Source of the DNA: Pedobacter heparinus DSM 2366
Lineage (GTDB): Bacteria; Bacteroidota; Bacteroidia; Sphingobacteriales; Sphingobacteriaceae
DNA length: 64,000 nt
Assembly (NCBI RefSeq): GCF_000023825.1
Contig: NC_013061.1
Coordinates: forward strand, 1,736,001 to 1,800,000
Direction: 5' to 3'
Part shown: positions 53,921 to 62,475 of the stretch, piece by piece
Position numbering within the stretch: the first letter of the stretch is position 1
Layout of the letters: each line of letters starts with the position of its first letter
Notes under the pieces: generated by a model
What the model saw: only the letters and a program-made list of their open reading frames with translations
The model's database searches: none
What the model was told of the DNA's origin: nothing
Program-made: the position numbers and the translations under genes

Positions 53921-53976
53921 AAGTATTCCATTATATTAATTACGATACACTGTTAAGTCATACTTTAGATTTTATG

Positions 53977-53984
53977 TATCTTTG
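53977..53984 (+). promoter_or_regulatory. -7 promoter element of the fused E1 gene
   Basis: TATCTTTG matches TAnnTTTG; the transcript would start near 53990, just before the ATG at 54004. This placement rules out the longer frame beginning at 53899 and sets the start. Confidence 0.55.
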
Positions 53985-54003
53985 CCGCATAATTGAATTG
54001 CTT

Positions 54004-56427
54004 ATGATGCCAAATAGTAAACTTACCACAAACCCTATCGACGCTTCGGAGTTAAGTTTTGATGACTTCAAAACTATTGTTATAAATGATTATAAAATAG
54101 CTGTAGAGAGTAGACAGGCTAGTTTATTGGGCCGAAAGGAAGTGTTGACAGGTAAGGCAAAGTTTGGAATTTTTGGCGATGGTAAAGAGCTTCCGCAAAT
54201 TGCAATGGCGAAGGCTTTTAAGAATGGCGACTGGCGCTCAGGTTATTACAGGGACCAGACTTTTGCTTTTGCAGCGGGCATCTGTACCATTAAAGAATTC
54301 TTTGCCCAGTTATATGCCAATCCCAGTGTGGAGGCAGATCCTGCATCGGCAGGCCGGCAAATGAACTGCCATTTTGCAACCCGTTCTTTAAATGAAGACG
54401 GTAGCTGGAAAGATTTAACGGATATAAAAAATTCCTCCTCGGATATTGCACCAACAGGTGGACAAATGGCCAGGTTAGTTGGTCTGGCATATGCCTCGAA
54501 ATTATACAGGCAAAATCCTGAACTGGAATATTTAAAGAATTTTTCGGTCAATGGCAATGAGGTGGCTTTTGGTACCATTGGCAATGCTTCTACATCCGAA
54601 GGTGTATTTTTTGAAGCCATTAATGCAGCCGGTGTTTTACAGATACCCATGGCGATGTCTGTTTGGGATGATGCTTATGGCATTTCAGTACCTGCAAAAT
54701 ACCAGACTACAAAAGAAGATATCTCTGAAATTTTAAAGGGCTTTCAGCGTGATGAAAAAGTTGAAGGCTATGAAATATATAAAGTAAGGGGCTGGGATTA
54801 TCCGGCATTGTGCGAAACCTATCAGCGTGCCATTGATGTTTGCAGGAGCGAACACGTGCCGGTGCTGATCCATGTTACCGAAGTTACCCAGCCGCAGGGC
54901 CACTCTACTTCAGGTTCTCATGAACGTTACAAAGATAAAGACCGTTTAGAATGGGAAAAAGAGTACGATTGTATCCTTCAGATGCGCAAATGGATGCTGG
55001 AATCGGCAATTATCTCTGAAGAGGAAATCCTTGAACTGGAAAATACCGCCAAGAAATTTGTTCGTGAAACCCAAAAAGAAGCCTGGAATGAATTTTTAGC
55101 TTCTATAAAAGCAGAAAAAGACCTGGTTGTTACTGCCATAAACAATGTTGCCAATGGTGATCCTGCATTGATCAAAATTGCCAGTGTTCTGGTCAGTACA
55201 CCTGATGCGCAAAGAAGGGAGGTTATTTCTTCGGCAAGAAAGGCTTTACGGTTATCCATAAGCCAGCCTTCTGCTGCCAGAAATGAATTGCTGGACTGGT
55301 ATAATGATCAGGCCGGACTGAATGAAGACCGTTACCATTCAAAATTATTTACAGATGGTGCTGAAAGCCCTATGCTGGTCAATGAATTGAAACCAGCATA
55401 CAACGAACTCAGCAAAATGGTTGATGGCCGTGAGCTGCTGAATGCTTGTTTTGACGCCAATTTTGCACGTGACCAGCGTTTGGTTGCTTTTGGAGAAGAT
55501 TTAGGCGCAATTGGGGATGTGAACCAGGGCTTTGCCGGCTTACAGGCAAAATATGGAGAACTGAGGATTACCGATACCGGAATCAGGGAAATGACCATAA
55601 TAGGACAGGGCATAGGCCTGGCATTGCGTGGCTTACGCCCGATTGCCGAAATCCAGTACCTGGATTACCTGCTATATGCTTTAAATATTCTGAGTGATGA
55701 CCTCGCAAGTTTGTCGTACCGTACCAAAGCCGGACAAAAAGCACCGGTGATCATTAGAACGCGTGGGCACCGGCTGGAGGGTGTATGGCATTCAGGTTCT
55801 CCAATAGGGATGATCCTGGGTTCTTTAAGGGGGCTGCATATCTGTGTGCCCCGCAACATGACCCAGGCAGCGGGAATGTATAATACCCTTTTCAGATCTG
55901 ATGAACCTGCACTGCTCATAGAATGCCTGAACGGTTACCGCCTGAAAGAAAAGTTACCTGAAAATGTTGGTGAATATACCGTGCCTTTGGGTAAGGCCGA
56001 AGTGATCAGGGAAGGCAGTGATTTAACTGTTGTTTCTTATGGTTCTACTTTAAGAATTGTGGAGGAAGCGGCAGAAGAACTTGCCCAATTGGGTATCTCT
56101 ATTGAAATTGTTGATCCCCAGACCTTATTGCCTTTTGATACCGATCAGCTCTGTGCACAGTCTTTGGCAAGAACAAATAAGTTACTGGTTGTGGATGAGG
56201 ATGTACCTGGAGGCGGAACTGCATTTTTACTGCAACAGATACTGGAAGTGCAGAATGGTTATTATCACCTGGATGGACAACCGCGAACATTGAGTGCCAA
56301 AGCGCATCGCCCTCCTTATGGTTCTGACGGGGATTATTTCAGTAAACCTTCTGTTGATGATGTAATAGAGGTTGTTTATGCTATGATGAACGAGAGCAAC
56401 CCGGGTAAATATCCGGCTATATACTAG
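54004..56427 (+). CDS. fused 2-oxoacid dehydrogenase E1 (alpha+beta) subunit
   Basis: 807 residues from ATG 54004. The N-terminal half is a thiamine-diphosphate E1-alpha domain and the second half (from about residue 475) an E1-beta/transketolase-like domain (VAFGEDLGAIGDVNQGFAGL; GIGLALRGLRPIAEIQYLDY). It decarboxylates a 2-oxoacid, probably branched-chain, with E2/E3 encoded elsewhere. The TPP motif reads GNAS at 193-196 (usually GDG/GDA) and WDDAYG at 221-226 (usually xNNxY), so the metal-binding Asp and Asn have swapped places. Convergent with aroC across a shared hairpin. Confidence 0.9.
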   Translation: MMPNSKLTTNPIDASELSFDDFKTIVINDYKIAVESRQASLLGRKEVLTGKAKFGIFGDGKELPQIAMAKAFKNGDWRSGYYRDQTFAFAAGICTIKEFFAQLYANPSVEADPASAGRQMNCHFATRSLNEDGSWKDLTDIKNSSSDIAPTGGQMARLVGLAYASKLYRQNPELEYLKNFSVNGNEVAFGTIGNASTSEGVFFEAINAAGVLQIPMAMSVWDDAYGISVPAKYQTTKEDISEILKGFQRDEKVEGYEIYKVRGWDYPALCETYQRAIDVCRSEHVPVLIHVTEVTQPQGHSTSGSHERYKDKDRLEWEKEYDCILQMRKWMLESAIISEEEILELENTAKKFVRETQKEAWNEFLASIKAEKDLVVTAINNVANGDPALIKIASVLVSTPDAQRREVISSARKALRLSISQPSAARNELLDWYNDQAGLNEDRYHSKLFTDGAESPMLVNELKPAYNELSKMVDGRELLNACFDANFARDQRLVAFGEDLGAIGDVNQGFAGLQAKYGELRITDTGIREMTIIGQGIGLALRGLRPIAEIQYLDYLLYALNILSDDLASLSYRTKAGQKAPVIIRTRGHRLEGVWHSGSPIGMILGSLRGLHICVPRNMTQAAGMYNTLFRSDEPALLIECLNGYRLKEKLPENVGEYTVPLGKAEVIREGSDLTVVSYGSTLRIVEEAAEELAQLGISIEIVDPQTLLPFDTDQLCAQSLARTNKLLVVDEDVPGGGTAFLLQQILEVQNGYYHLDGQPRTLSAKAHRPPYGSDGDYFSKPSVDDVIEVVYAMMNESNPGKYPAIY

Positions 56428-56441
56428 AGCGTAATATAAGG

Positions 56442-56479
56442 AAACAAAACAAGCAGGTTATAGCCTGCTTGTTTTGTTT
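56442..56479. terminator. bidirectional terminator overlapping the aroC 3' end
   Basis: 16-bp perfect stem AAACAAAACAAGCAGG / CCTGCTTGTTTTGTTT with a 6-base loop, between the E1 gene (ends 56427) and aroC (ends 56458). The aroC stop is in the loop and its last codons form one arm of the stem. Confidence 0.85.
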
Positions 56480-57546
56480 CTGAGCAGATGATCTGCCAGT
56501 ACCAGTGCAGCCATTGCCTCTACAATAACTACTGCCCTTGGTACCACACATGGGTCATGTCTGCCTTTTCCTTTAATTTCAGCTGCCTCACCTGCAGCAT
56601 TAATGGTTTGCTGATTGTGCATAATGGTGGCAACCGGTTTAAAGGCTACTGTAAAATTGATTTCCATACCATTGGAAATACCACCCTGAATGCCACCGGA
56701 AAAATTGGTGAGTGTTTTGGGCTGACCCTCATTGGCCAGAAAAATATCATTGTGTTCCGAACCCCTCATTTCACTTCCACTAAAACCAGAGCCATATTCA
56801 AAGCCATGAACAGCATTGATGCTGAGCATTGCTTTACCCAGGTCGGCATGCAGCTTATCAAATACAGGTTCTCCCAGTCCTACAGGGCAGTTTTTTATGA
56901 TGCAGCTCACTTTGCCGCCAACGGTATCGCCATCTTTTCTTACACTGTCAATAAATTCAATCATCTGATGGGCTGTAGCCGGATCTGCGCAGCGGGCAAT
57001 ATTATCCTCCCTGATGGACAGTAACGCTGCTATATCATCCTGGGCAAGATTAGGCGCCTGGATTTGGCCCACTGCAGATACATGTGCAAAGACCTCAACC
57101 CCATACTGTTTTAACAATAGTTTGGCAATTGCTCCAGCTGCTACACGGGCAGCGGTTTCCCTTGCAGATGAGCGTCCTCCGCCTCTATGATCGCGAATGC
57201 CATATTTGGCATCATAAGTATAATCTGCATGTGAGGGACGGTAAACATCGGTATTGTGACTATAATCTTTGCTCCGCTGGTCCTCATTAGGGATCAGCAT
57301 AGCTATGGGGGTTCCTGTGCTTTTACCTTCAAACGTTCCGGAAAGCACCTGTACGGTATCACTTTCTTTACGTTGTGTTGTAATTTTTGACTGTCCGGGT
57401 CTGCGTTTATCCAATTCTGACTGGATAAAATCCAGGTCGATAGGTAATTGAGCCGGACAACCATCTAAAATAACACCAATGGCTACACCATGAGATTCAC
57501 CAAAAGTGGTAATGCGAAATAATTGACCAAATGTATTGCCTGCCAT
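56458..57546 (-). CDS. aroC: chorismate synthase
   Basis: 362 residues. Converts 5-enolpyruvylshikimate 3-phosphate to chorismate using reduced FMN, the last shared step of aromatic synthesis. Landmarks: [19 protein letters not shown] at 15-33, [16 protein letters not shown], and [24 protein letters not shown] (conserved signature, here split as [18 protein letters not shown]), and the C-terminal [11 protein letters not shown] with the catalytic His/Arg. Last gene of the pheA-DAHP/CM-aroA-aroC operon (33-base gap from aroA). Confidence 0.97.
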   Translation of the reverse strand: MAGNTFGQLFRITTFGESHGVAIGVILDGCPAQLPIDLDFIQSELDKRRPGQSKITTQRKESDTVQVLSGTFEGKSTGTPIAMLIPNEDQRSKDYSHNTDVYRPSHADYTYDAKYGIRDHRGGGRSSARETAARVAAGAIAKLLLKQYGVEVFAHVSAVGQIQAPNLAQDDIAALLSIREDNIARCADPATAHQMIEFIDSVRKDGDTVGGKVSCIIKNCPVGLGEPVFDKLHADLGKAMLSINAVHGFEYGSGFSGSEMRGSEHNDIFLANEGQPKTLTNFSGGIQGGISNGMEINFTVAFKPVATIMHNQQTINAAGEAAEIKGKGRHDPCVVPRAVVIVEAMAALVLADHLLRNKTSRL

Positions 57547-57579
57547 GTTGATTTACAGTTTATGATTTTAGGTTTAAGA

Positions 57580-58839
57580 TTAAATTTCCTGGATTTCAAA
57601 TCCCGCTTTCTCCAGGTCTTTCCAGTAATCAGGATATGACTTTTCCACAACCTGATAATCTTCCATCTCTATTTCTTTGATAAAGAAACTTAAGGGTGCA
57701 AAAGCCATAGCCATACGGTGATCGTCATAAGTAGCAAAAGTTACTTTTTCAGGAAAACTTAGCTGATCGCAATTTAAAGTATATACTTCATTCTCTTCCT
57801 TTAAAACTACTCCTATTTTGATCAGTTCCTGTTGCAGCGCCAATATCCTGTTGGTTTCTTTTATCTTAAGTGTTTCCAGTCCTGTAAACGAAAGGTTCAA
57901 TCCTTTTGCGGCAGCGCATACAATAATGGTCTGGGCTAGGTCGGGGCAGTCCTTCAGGTTCAATACTTCGGTTATTGCTACAGAAGTACCGGATTTTAGG
58001 GCAATGCCATTAGGAATACTGGAAGTACGCACGCCAAATGCAACCATAATGTCCCTGATCTTACTGTCACCCTGTAAACTTTTTTGCTTTAAGTTGGGTA
58101 AGGTTATTTCCGCATGATCGGCCAGGGCTGCAATGCTGTACCAGTAAGAGGCCGCACTCCAGTCAGGTTCTACAATCAATTCGGCAGCTTTAAAAGGCTG
58201 TTGATCAATATGAATGGTATTGTTGTCCCATCGGTGTTCAATTCCTGCATCCTGTAGCATACTTAAGGTCATTTCCAGGTAGGGGCGCGAAGTTAATTCA
58301 CCTTCAATTTCTAAAGATAAACCCAATGGAAGAGAAGGGGCGATCATTAAAAGCGCGGATAAGTACTGGCTGCTGATGTTTCCCTGAATTTTGACTATCC
58401 GGCTGGCCTGCCTAAAATCTTTATTGATTTCCAGCGGAGGAAAACCATCTTGTCCTGAATATTTGATGCCTGCACCTAGTTTTTGTAAAGCTTCAACCAA
58501 TAATTTTATCGGACGCTCTTTCATTCTGCCTGAGCCGGTCAGGTAAAACATGCCCCTGGTAATGGATAAATAGGCAGTTAGAAAACGCATTGCTGTGCCC
58601 GCATGTCCTACATCTACAGAAAAAAAAGTATCCGGGTCATTTTCTTTTCCGATGGCCTTAAGGATGTTATTCAGGGTTACGGTGTCAACCGCATCCGATA
58701 AATTGTCAACTTTAACCAGTCCTTCAGACAGGGCACTGATGATTAGTGCCCTGTTGCTTTCGCTTTTTGAGCCGGTTAAGGCTATTTCAGCATTTATATC
58801 TTTAATCCCTTTAAAAGAAACAATTGCGTTTTTACTCAT
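57580..58839 (-). CDS. aroA: 3-phosphoshikimate 1-carboxyvinyltransferase (EPSP synthase)
   Basis: 419 residues. Transfers enolpyruvate from PEP to shikimate 3-phosphate. N-terminal GSKSESNRALIISALS with the PEP/S3P-binding Lys-Ser-x-Ser-x-x-Arg, then GHAGTAMRFLTAYLS (the NAGTxxR-type motif with H for N), and the C-terminal YDDHRMAMAFAPL. A two-base gap from the DAHP synthase and a 33-base gap to aroC place it in one operon. The glyphosate-binding residues cannot be classed from this alone. Confidence 0.96.
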   Translation of the reverse strand: MSKNAIVSFKGIKDINAEIALTGSKSESNRALIISALSEGLVKVDNLSDAVDTVTLNNILKAIGKENDPDTFFSVDVGHAGTAMRFLTAYLSITRGMFYLTGSGRMKERPIKLLVEALQKLGAGIKYSGQDGFPPLEINKDFRQASRIVKIQGNISSQYLSALLMIAPSLPLGLSLEIEGELTSRPYLEMTLSMLQDAGIEHRWDNNTIHIDQQPFKAAELIVEPDWSAASYWYSIAALADHAEITLPNLKQKSLQGDSKIRDIMVAFGVRTSSIPNGIALKSGTSVAITEVLNLKDCPDLAQTIIVCAAAKGLNLSFTGLETLKIKETNRILALQQELIKIGVVLKEENEVYTLNCDQLSFPEKVTFATYDDHRMAMAFAPLSFFIKEIEMEDYQVVEKSYPDYWKDLEKAGFEIQEI

Positions 58840-58841
58840 TG

Positions 58842-59981
58842 TTAAGATTTAACTTCTGTATGTGCTTCTGCTGCAATGCCTTTTTCTGCTTTACCAGCAT
58901 TCATGATCTCAGTTTGTTTGCGGATAGATTCTCCATGAACGAGTTCCAGGAATTTTTCTGTAAAGTTTAAATCCAGTTTTAAGGCTTTTGCAAATGAGGC
59001 ACCTTTTTTAATAATGGCATCCCAACGGTTAACCTGTAAAATGGTTACCTGGTTATCGCGTTTGTATTCACCGATTTTGCCTACTATGGCCATACGCTCA
59101 CCCAGTTTCTGTAACAACAGGTCGTCAATTTTGTCAATTTGTTTACGGAATTCGGCCAGTTGATCTGTAATCGCTTCATTTTTAGATTCTGGTTCACGAA
59201 CAGTTAAACGGTCAGCCAGTTCAGCTAAAGCAGCGGGGGTAACCTGTTGTTTTGCATCTGTCCATGCCACTGAAGGATCTACGTGCGACTCGATCATTAA
59301 GCCTTGCATATCCAGGTCCAATGCTTTTTGAGAGATGTAAGGGATCAGTTCACGGTTACCGCAGATATGGCTTGGATCGTTGATGATCGGCAGTTCTGGA
59401 CATAAAGTTTTCAATTGAATGGCAAGCTCCCACATAGGTTCGTTACGGAAAGAACTCTTTTCGAAGGAAGAGAAGCCGCGGTGAATGGCACCTAATTTAG
59501 TAATACCAGCACCGTTGATGCGCTCTAAAGCACCAATCCACAATTGCAGGTCAGGGTTTACCGGGTTTTTTACCAACACAGGGATATCCACTCCTTTTAA
59601 AGCATCAGCAATTTCCTGAACAGTAAAGGGGTTAACAGTAGAACGTGCGCCGATCCATAAAATATCTACTCCTGCAGCCAGGGCCTCTTCCACGTGTTTA
59701 GCATTTGCAACTTCTACGGCAGTAGGCAGGCCGGTTTCTGCTTTTGCTCTTTTCAGCCATTCCAGACCAATGCTGCCTATACCTTCAAATTCTCCCGGAC
59801 GGGTGCGTGGTTTCCAGATACCGGCCCTTAATACAGATACCTTTCCTGTTGCTGCAAGTAAGTGTGCGGTGGTTAACAGTTGTTCTTCAGTTTCTGCACT
59901 GCAGGGCCCTGAAATGATGAGCGGTTCATTGTTGATGTTAAGCCATGTATTTAATGGCTGGATGTTCAATTGTAGTTTCAT
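58842..59981 (-). CDS. aroG: 3-deoxy-7-phosphoheptulonate synthase / chorismate mutase fusion
   Basis: 379 residues. First 265 residues: type I-beta DAHP synthase (PEP + erythrose 4-phosphate), with ISGPCSAETEEQ, LRAGIWKPRTRPGEFEGIG, LVKNPVNPDLQLWIGALERI and NDPSHICGNRE. Residues about 285-360: AroQ-class chorismate mutase domain (EFRKQIDKIDDLLLQKLGER; KGASFAKALKL). The fused mutase can bind prephenate or chorismate as a feedback sensor. It stands between pheA (55 bases) and aroA (2 bases). Confidence 0.94.
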   Translation of the reverse strand: MKLQLNIQPLNTWLNINNEPLIISGPCSAETEEQLLTTAHLLAATGKVSVLRAGIWKPRTRPGEFEGIGSIGLEWLKRAKAETGLPTAVEVANAKHVEEALAAGVDILWIGARSTVNPFTVQEIADALKGVDIPVLVKNPVNPDLQLWIGALERINGAGITKLGAIHRGFSSFEKSSFRNEPMWELAIQLKTLCPELPIINDPSHICGNRELIPYISQKALDLDMQGLMIESHVDPSVAWTDAKQQVTPAALAELADRLTVREPESKNEAITDQLAEFRKQIDKIDDLLLQKLGERMAIVGKIGEYKRDNQVTILQVNRWDAIIKKGASFAKALKLDLNFTEKFLELVHGESIRKQTEIMNAGKAEKGIAAEAHTEVKS

Positions 59982-60036
59982 TTTGTTGGGGTTTAAAATT
60001 TTTATATAGTTATTTTACGAAGGCTGCTCTCCAGAT

Positions 60037-60870
60037 TTATACTTTATCGTTTTTCTGGTATTCGCCCATAATATTAAAGTTTACAGTGTATTTTAAGGCT
60101 TGCCGGACGGCTTTGTCGTAATTTTCCATGCTGGTCCATTCCATGTCAACATAGAAGTAATAATCGTTACGTTTCCCTAAGACAGGCATGCTCTGGATTT
60201 TTGTGAGGTTAACCTGTTGTTCAGCAAAAATATTCAGAACTTTGGATAAAGCCCCTACATGATTGCCTACCTGGAAACATATAGAAGCTTTGTTAACTTC
60301 TTTCAACTCTTCGGTCTTGTCCAGCTTAAGGATCAGGAAACGGGTAAAATTCTTTTTATTGGACTCAATCCTTCTTTCAATAATATTCAGACCATACAAT
60401 TCGGCTGCAAGGGTATTGGCAATAGCAACAGTATCTTTTAGCTGCTCGTCTTTAATACGTTTTGCACAGGCAGCAGTATCATTGCCCTCAATTACCTGGA
60501 TGTGGGGATAATCATAAAAGAAATCTACACACTGACGGATGGCAATAGGGTGTGAAGTGGCAAATTTCACATCTTCAAATTTAACACCTGGTAAAGCCAT
60601 TAAATGTAATTGGATAGCCAGGTATACCTCACCTACAACAGCAAAATTATATTCGCGTATTAAGGTGTAATTTGGTAAAAGACTACCTGCTATAGAGTTT
60701 TCTATGGCCATGATCACATAATCACATTCTTTTTTTTCCAAACTTTCACATGTTTGCTTAAAAGAATTGCATTCTATGGTCTGGATGTCTGTTCCAAAAA
60801 ACTTGAAGGCCGCCTCTTCGTGGAAAGATGCTTTAATACCCTGAATTGCTACTCTTGTTACTTTCTTCAT
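60037..60870 (-). CDS. pheA: prephenate dehydratase
   Basis: 277 residues, monofunctional (the mutase is fused to the DAHP synthase instead). N-terminal PDT domain: VAIQGIKASFHEEAAFKFFG, then the catalytic TRF in KKNFTRFLIL near 168-177. C-terminal ACT domain binds Phe for feedback (VGNHVGALSKVLNIFAEQQ, though the usual ESRP reads IQSM here). First gene of the operon, directly downstream of the attenuator at 60911-61046. Confidence 0.96.
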   Translation of the reverse strand: MKKVTRVAIQGIKASFHEEAAFKFFGTDIQTIECNSFKQTCESLEKKECDYVIMAIENSIAGSLLPNYTLIREYNFAVVGEVYLAIQLHLMALPGVKFEDVKFATSHPIAIRQCVDFFYDYPHIQVIEGNDTAACAKRIKDEQLKDTVAIANTLAAELYGLNIIERRIESNKKNFTRFLILKLDKTEELKEVNKASICFQVGNHVGALSKVLNIFAEQQVNLTKIQSMPVLGKRNDYYFYVDMEWTSMENYDKAVRQALKYTVNFNIMGEYQKNDKV

Positions 60871-60910
60871 GAATTTGTTTTTTCCCTTTTTATGGTTCTG
60901 GTTTCGTTAA

Positions 60911-60947
60911 AAACAAAAAAAAGTCCCGGCGTTGGGCCGGGACTTTT
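60911..60947 (-). terminator. attenuator terminator upstream of pheA
   Basis: Minus strand: 12-bp perfect stem AAAAGTCCCGGC / GCCGGGACTTTT with a 5-base loop (60947-60919), followed by 8 T (partly within the stem) and then GTTTTT. It lies 40 bases before the pheA ATG, between the leader peptide and the structural gene. Confidence 0.92.
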
Positions 60948-60991
60948 CTTATACATTTATCTTGCTGATATCAGTGCATATTAGTCCCGGC
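60936..60991 (-). promoter_or_regulatory. antiterminator pair of the attenuator
   Basis: GCCGGGACT (60991-60983, in the last leader codons) pairs perfectly over 9 bases with AGTCCCGGC (60944-60936), which is also the left arm of the terminator. The two structures exclude each other. Confidence 0.85.
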
Positions 60992-61046
60992 TCTTACTAA
61001 AGTAGTAAAAGTAACCAAACCAATATGTAGTGATATTATTCTTCAT
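60981..61046 (-). CDS. aromatic leader peptide of the pheA operon
   Basis: 21 codons plus TAA, ATG at 61046, with an A-rich context and no Shine-Dalgarno sequence, normal here. Residues 8-16 read YWFGYFYYF: four Tyr, three Phe and one Trp in nine codons, which is a leader for stalling when any aromatic aminoacyl-tRNA is short. The last codons S-R-D and stop form the antiterminator strand. A ribosome stalled in the aromatic run leaves this strand free, the antiterminator forms and pheA is read; a ribosome reaching the stop covers it and the terminator forms. Too short for most gene callers. Confidence 0.92.
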   Translation of the reverse strand: MKNNITTYWFGYFYYFSKSRD

Positions 61047-61060
61047 TTTCTTTTTTGTTG

Positions 61061-61070
61061 TAACCGGGCT
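61061..61070 (-). promoter_or_regulatory. possible attenuator segment 1
   Basis: AGCCCGGTTA in the 5' leader (minus strand) can pair over 5 bases (CCCGG with CCGGG) with the antiterminator strand at 60991-60983. If the leader were not translated this would free the terminator (protective pairing). Short, so tentative. Confidence 0.4.
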
Positions 61071-61102
61071 TGTTTCCGTACCCTGTCTTTATTTTGTTTT
61101 GC

Positions 61103-61133
61103 CAAATGTACTAACAAAATTTAATTTGTCAAT
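61103..61133 (-). promoter_or_regulatory. promoter of the pheA operon
   Basis: ATTG (61133-61130), exactly 19 bp, then TACATTTG (61110-61103) on the minus strand: consensus TTTG-N19-TAnnTTTG with one mismatch. It places the transcript start near 61097, about 50 nt before the leader ATG. Confidence 0.8.
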
Positions 61134-61204
61134 AGCTAAATAAAAAAAATATTTTTTTGTTGTTAAAAAGCTATAGGCTGAGGTTTAAAATTTCAGTTGA
61201 GCTG

Positions 61205-62269
61205 TTAACTATAAATGCGGTTAAAGTAAGCAAAGCTTTCCAGAATGTCTTTTTCCGATACCCTGCAATTGTAATCGCATTTGCCAATCGTACTGAGCAA
61301 AGAGAACATGATCTGTCCGTTCTCGTTTTTCTTGTCACTTTGCATAAACTCCAGCAATTGCTTAAAACTGTCTTCTTTAATCCTGTAAGCCGGATAAAGC
61401 GTACTGATATAATCAGTAATGTCTTTTAAATCATCAGCTGATAAGGTATTGTTGTTTGAAGAAAGGAAAGCCTCACAGATCATACCCACAGCAATGGCCT
61501 CGCCATGTGTAAGTGGCTGGGTATCGTTGATCAGGGAATAGGTTTCAACTGCATGTCCGATGGTATGTCCGTAATTCAGGATCTTTCTTAGTCCTTTTTC
61601 ATGTGGATCTTCCGTAACTACTTCATTCTTGATCTCTACAGAACGGTAAATGGCCTGAGCCGAAATCTGGAGGTAATTGCTACTCTTCAAATCATTATAA
61701 TAGGTACGGTCTACAATTAAACCATGTTTGATCATTTCGGCAAAGCCGGAAAGCAGCTCCCGTTGTGGCAGGGTTTTTAAAAATTTAGTTTCAATAAAAA
61801 CCGACTGCGGTAGGGTAAAAGTACCCACCATGTTCTTCACATTATCTACATCAATCCCGGTTTTACCGCCAACAGAAGCATCTACCTGCGACAATAGGGT
61901 AGTAGGGATATTGATAAAGTCTATCCCTCTTTTATAGGTTGAGGCCACAAAGCCTCCCATATCGGTAATTACGCCACCACCCAGGTTAACCATCAGGCAT
62001 TTACGGTCGGCACCAAAATCAAGTAAGGTCTTCCAGATGCCGATGCAAAAATCAATATTCTTGTTTTCTTCCCCAGGATCAGTTTCTATCAGGTCAAAAC
62101 CATTAAAATCGTCCATCATTTCCCTGAACAATGGTAAACACAGTTCTGACGTATGTGTATCCGCAAAAACAAAGATTTTACTGTATTTTTCTGCTTCAAT
62201 TACCTTCATTAAAGGTGCCAGTTCTGTTTCAAAATAAATGCTATGACCTGCGCTCTCCAATTTTTTCAT
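61205..62269 (-). CDS. aroB: 3-dehydroquinate synthase
   Basis: 354 residues. Converts DAHP to 3-dehydroquinate with NAD+ and a metal. Landmarks: DTHTSELCLPLF, then VNLGGGVITDMGGFVASTYKRG near 94-116 (NAD site), IPTTLLSQVDASVGGKTGID near 120-139 (active-site signature), HGLIVD, and metal histidines in NYGHTIGHAVE and HGEAIAVGM. Its start overlaps the S4 protein gene by one base. It lies upstream of the attenuator but the pheA operon has its own promoter, so aroB is a separate unit unless transcription reads through. Confidence 0.95.
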   Translation of the reverse strand: MKKLESAGHSIYFETELAPLMKVIEAEKYSKIFVFADTHTSELCLPLFREMMDDFNGFDLIETDPGEENKNIDFCIGIWKTLLDFGADRKCLMVNLGGGVITDMGGFVASTYKRGIDFINIPTTLLSQVDASVGGKTGIDVDNVKNMVGTFTLPQSVFIETKFLKTLPQRELLSGFAEMIKHGLIVDRTYYNDLKSSNYLQISAQAIYRSVEIKNEVVTEDPHEKGLRKILNYGHTIGHAVETYSLINDTQPLTHGEAIAVGMICEAFLSSNNNTLSADDLKDITDYISTLYPAYRIKEDSFKQLLEFMQSDKKNENGQIMFSLLSTIGKCDYNCRVSEKDILESFAYFNRIYS

Positions 62270-62475
62270 TAAATCACTGTTATTTTTTGTCCCATAAAAT
62301 CAATTACATCGCCAACCCGCACCTTTAGCCTTTTGCGGTAATCAACCGTTCCATTGTATTTTACCAAACCATCCTCTACAACGGTCTGTGCTTCTCCGCC
62401 GCTTTGTACCAAGGCGGTTGCTTTCAATAACTGAATAAGGGGTATAAACTCACCTTCTAATTTAAATTTTATCAT
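62269..62475 (-). CDS. S4 domain RNA-binding protein
   Basis: 68 residues. One S4 (ribosomal protein S4-like) domain: EFIPLIQLLKATALVQSGGE, KYNGTVDYRKRLKVRVGDVI, of the YbcJ/YaaA group. It binds RNA, presumably rRNA or stalled complexes; role uncertain. TAATG overlap with aroB, so co-transcribed. A TAAGTTTG -7 element sits at 62490-62483 just before its ATG (minus strand). Confidence 0.9.
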   Translation of the reverse strand: MIKFKLEGEFIPLIQLLKATALVQSGGEAQTVVEDGLVKYNGTVDYRKRLKVRVGDVIDFMGQKITVI

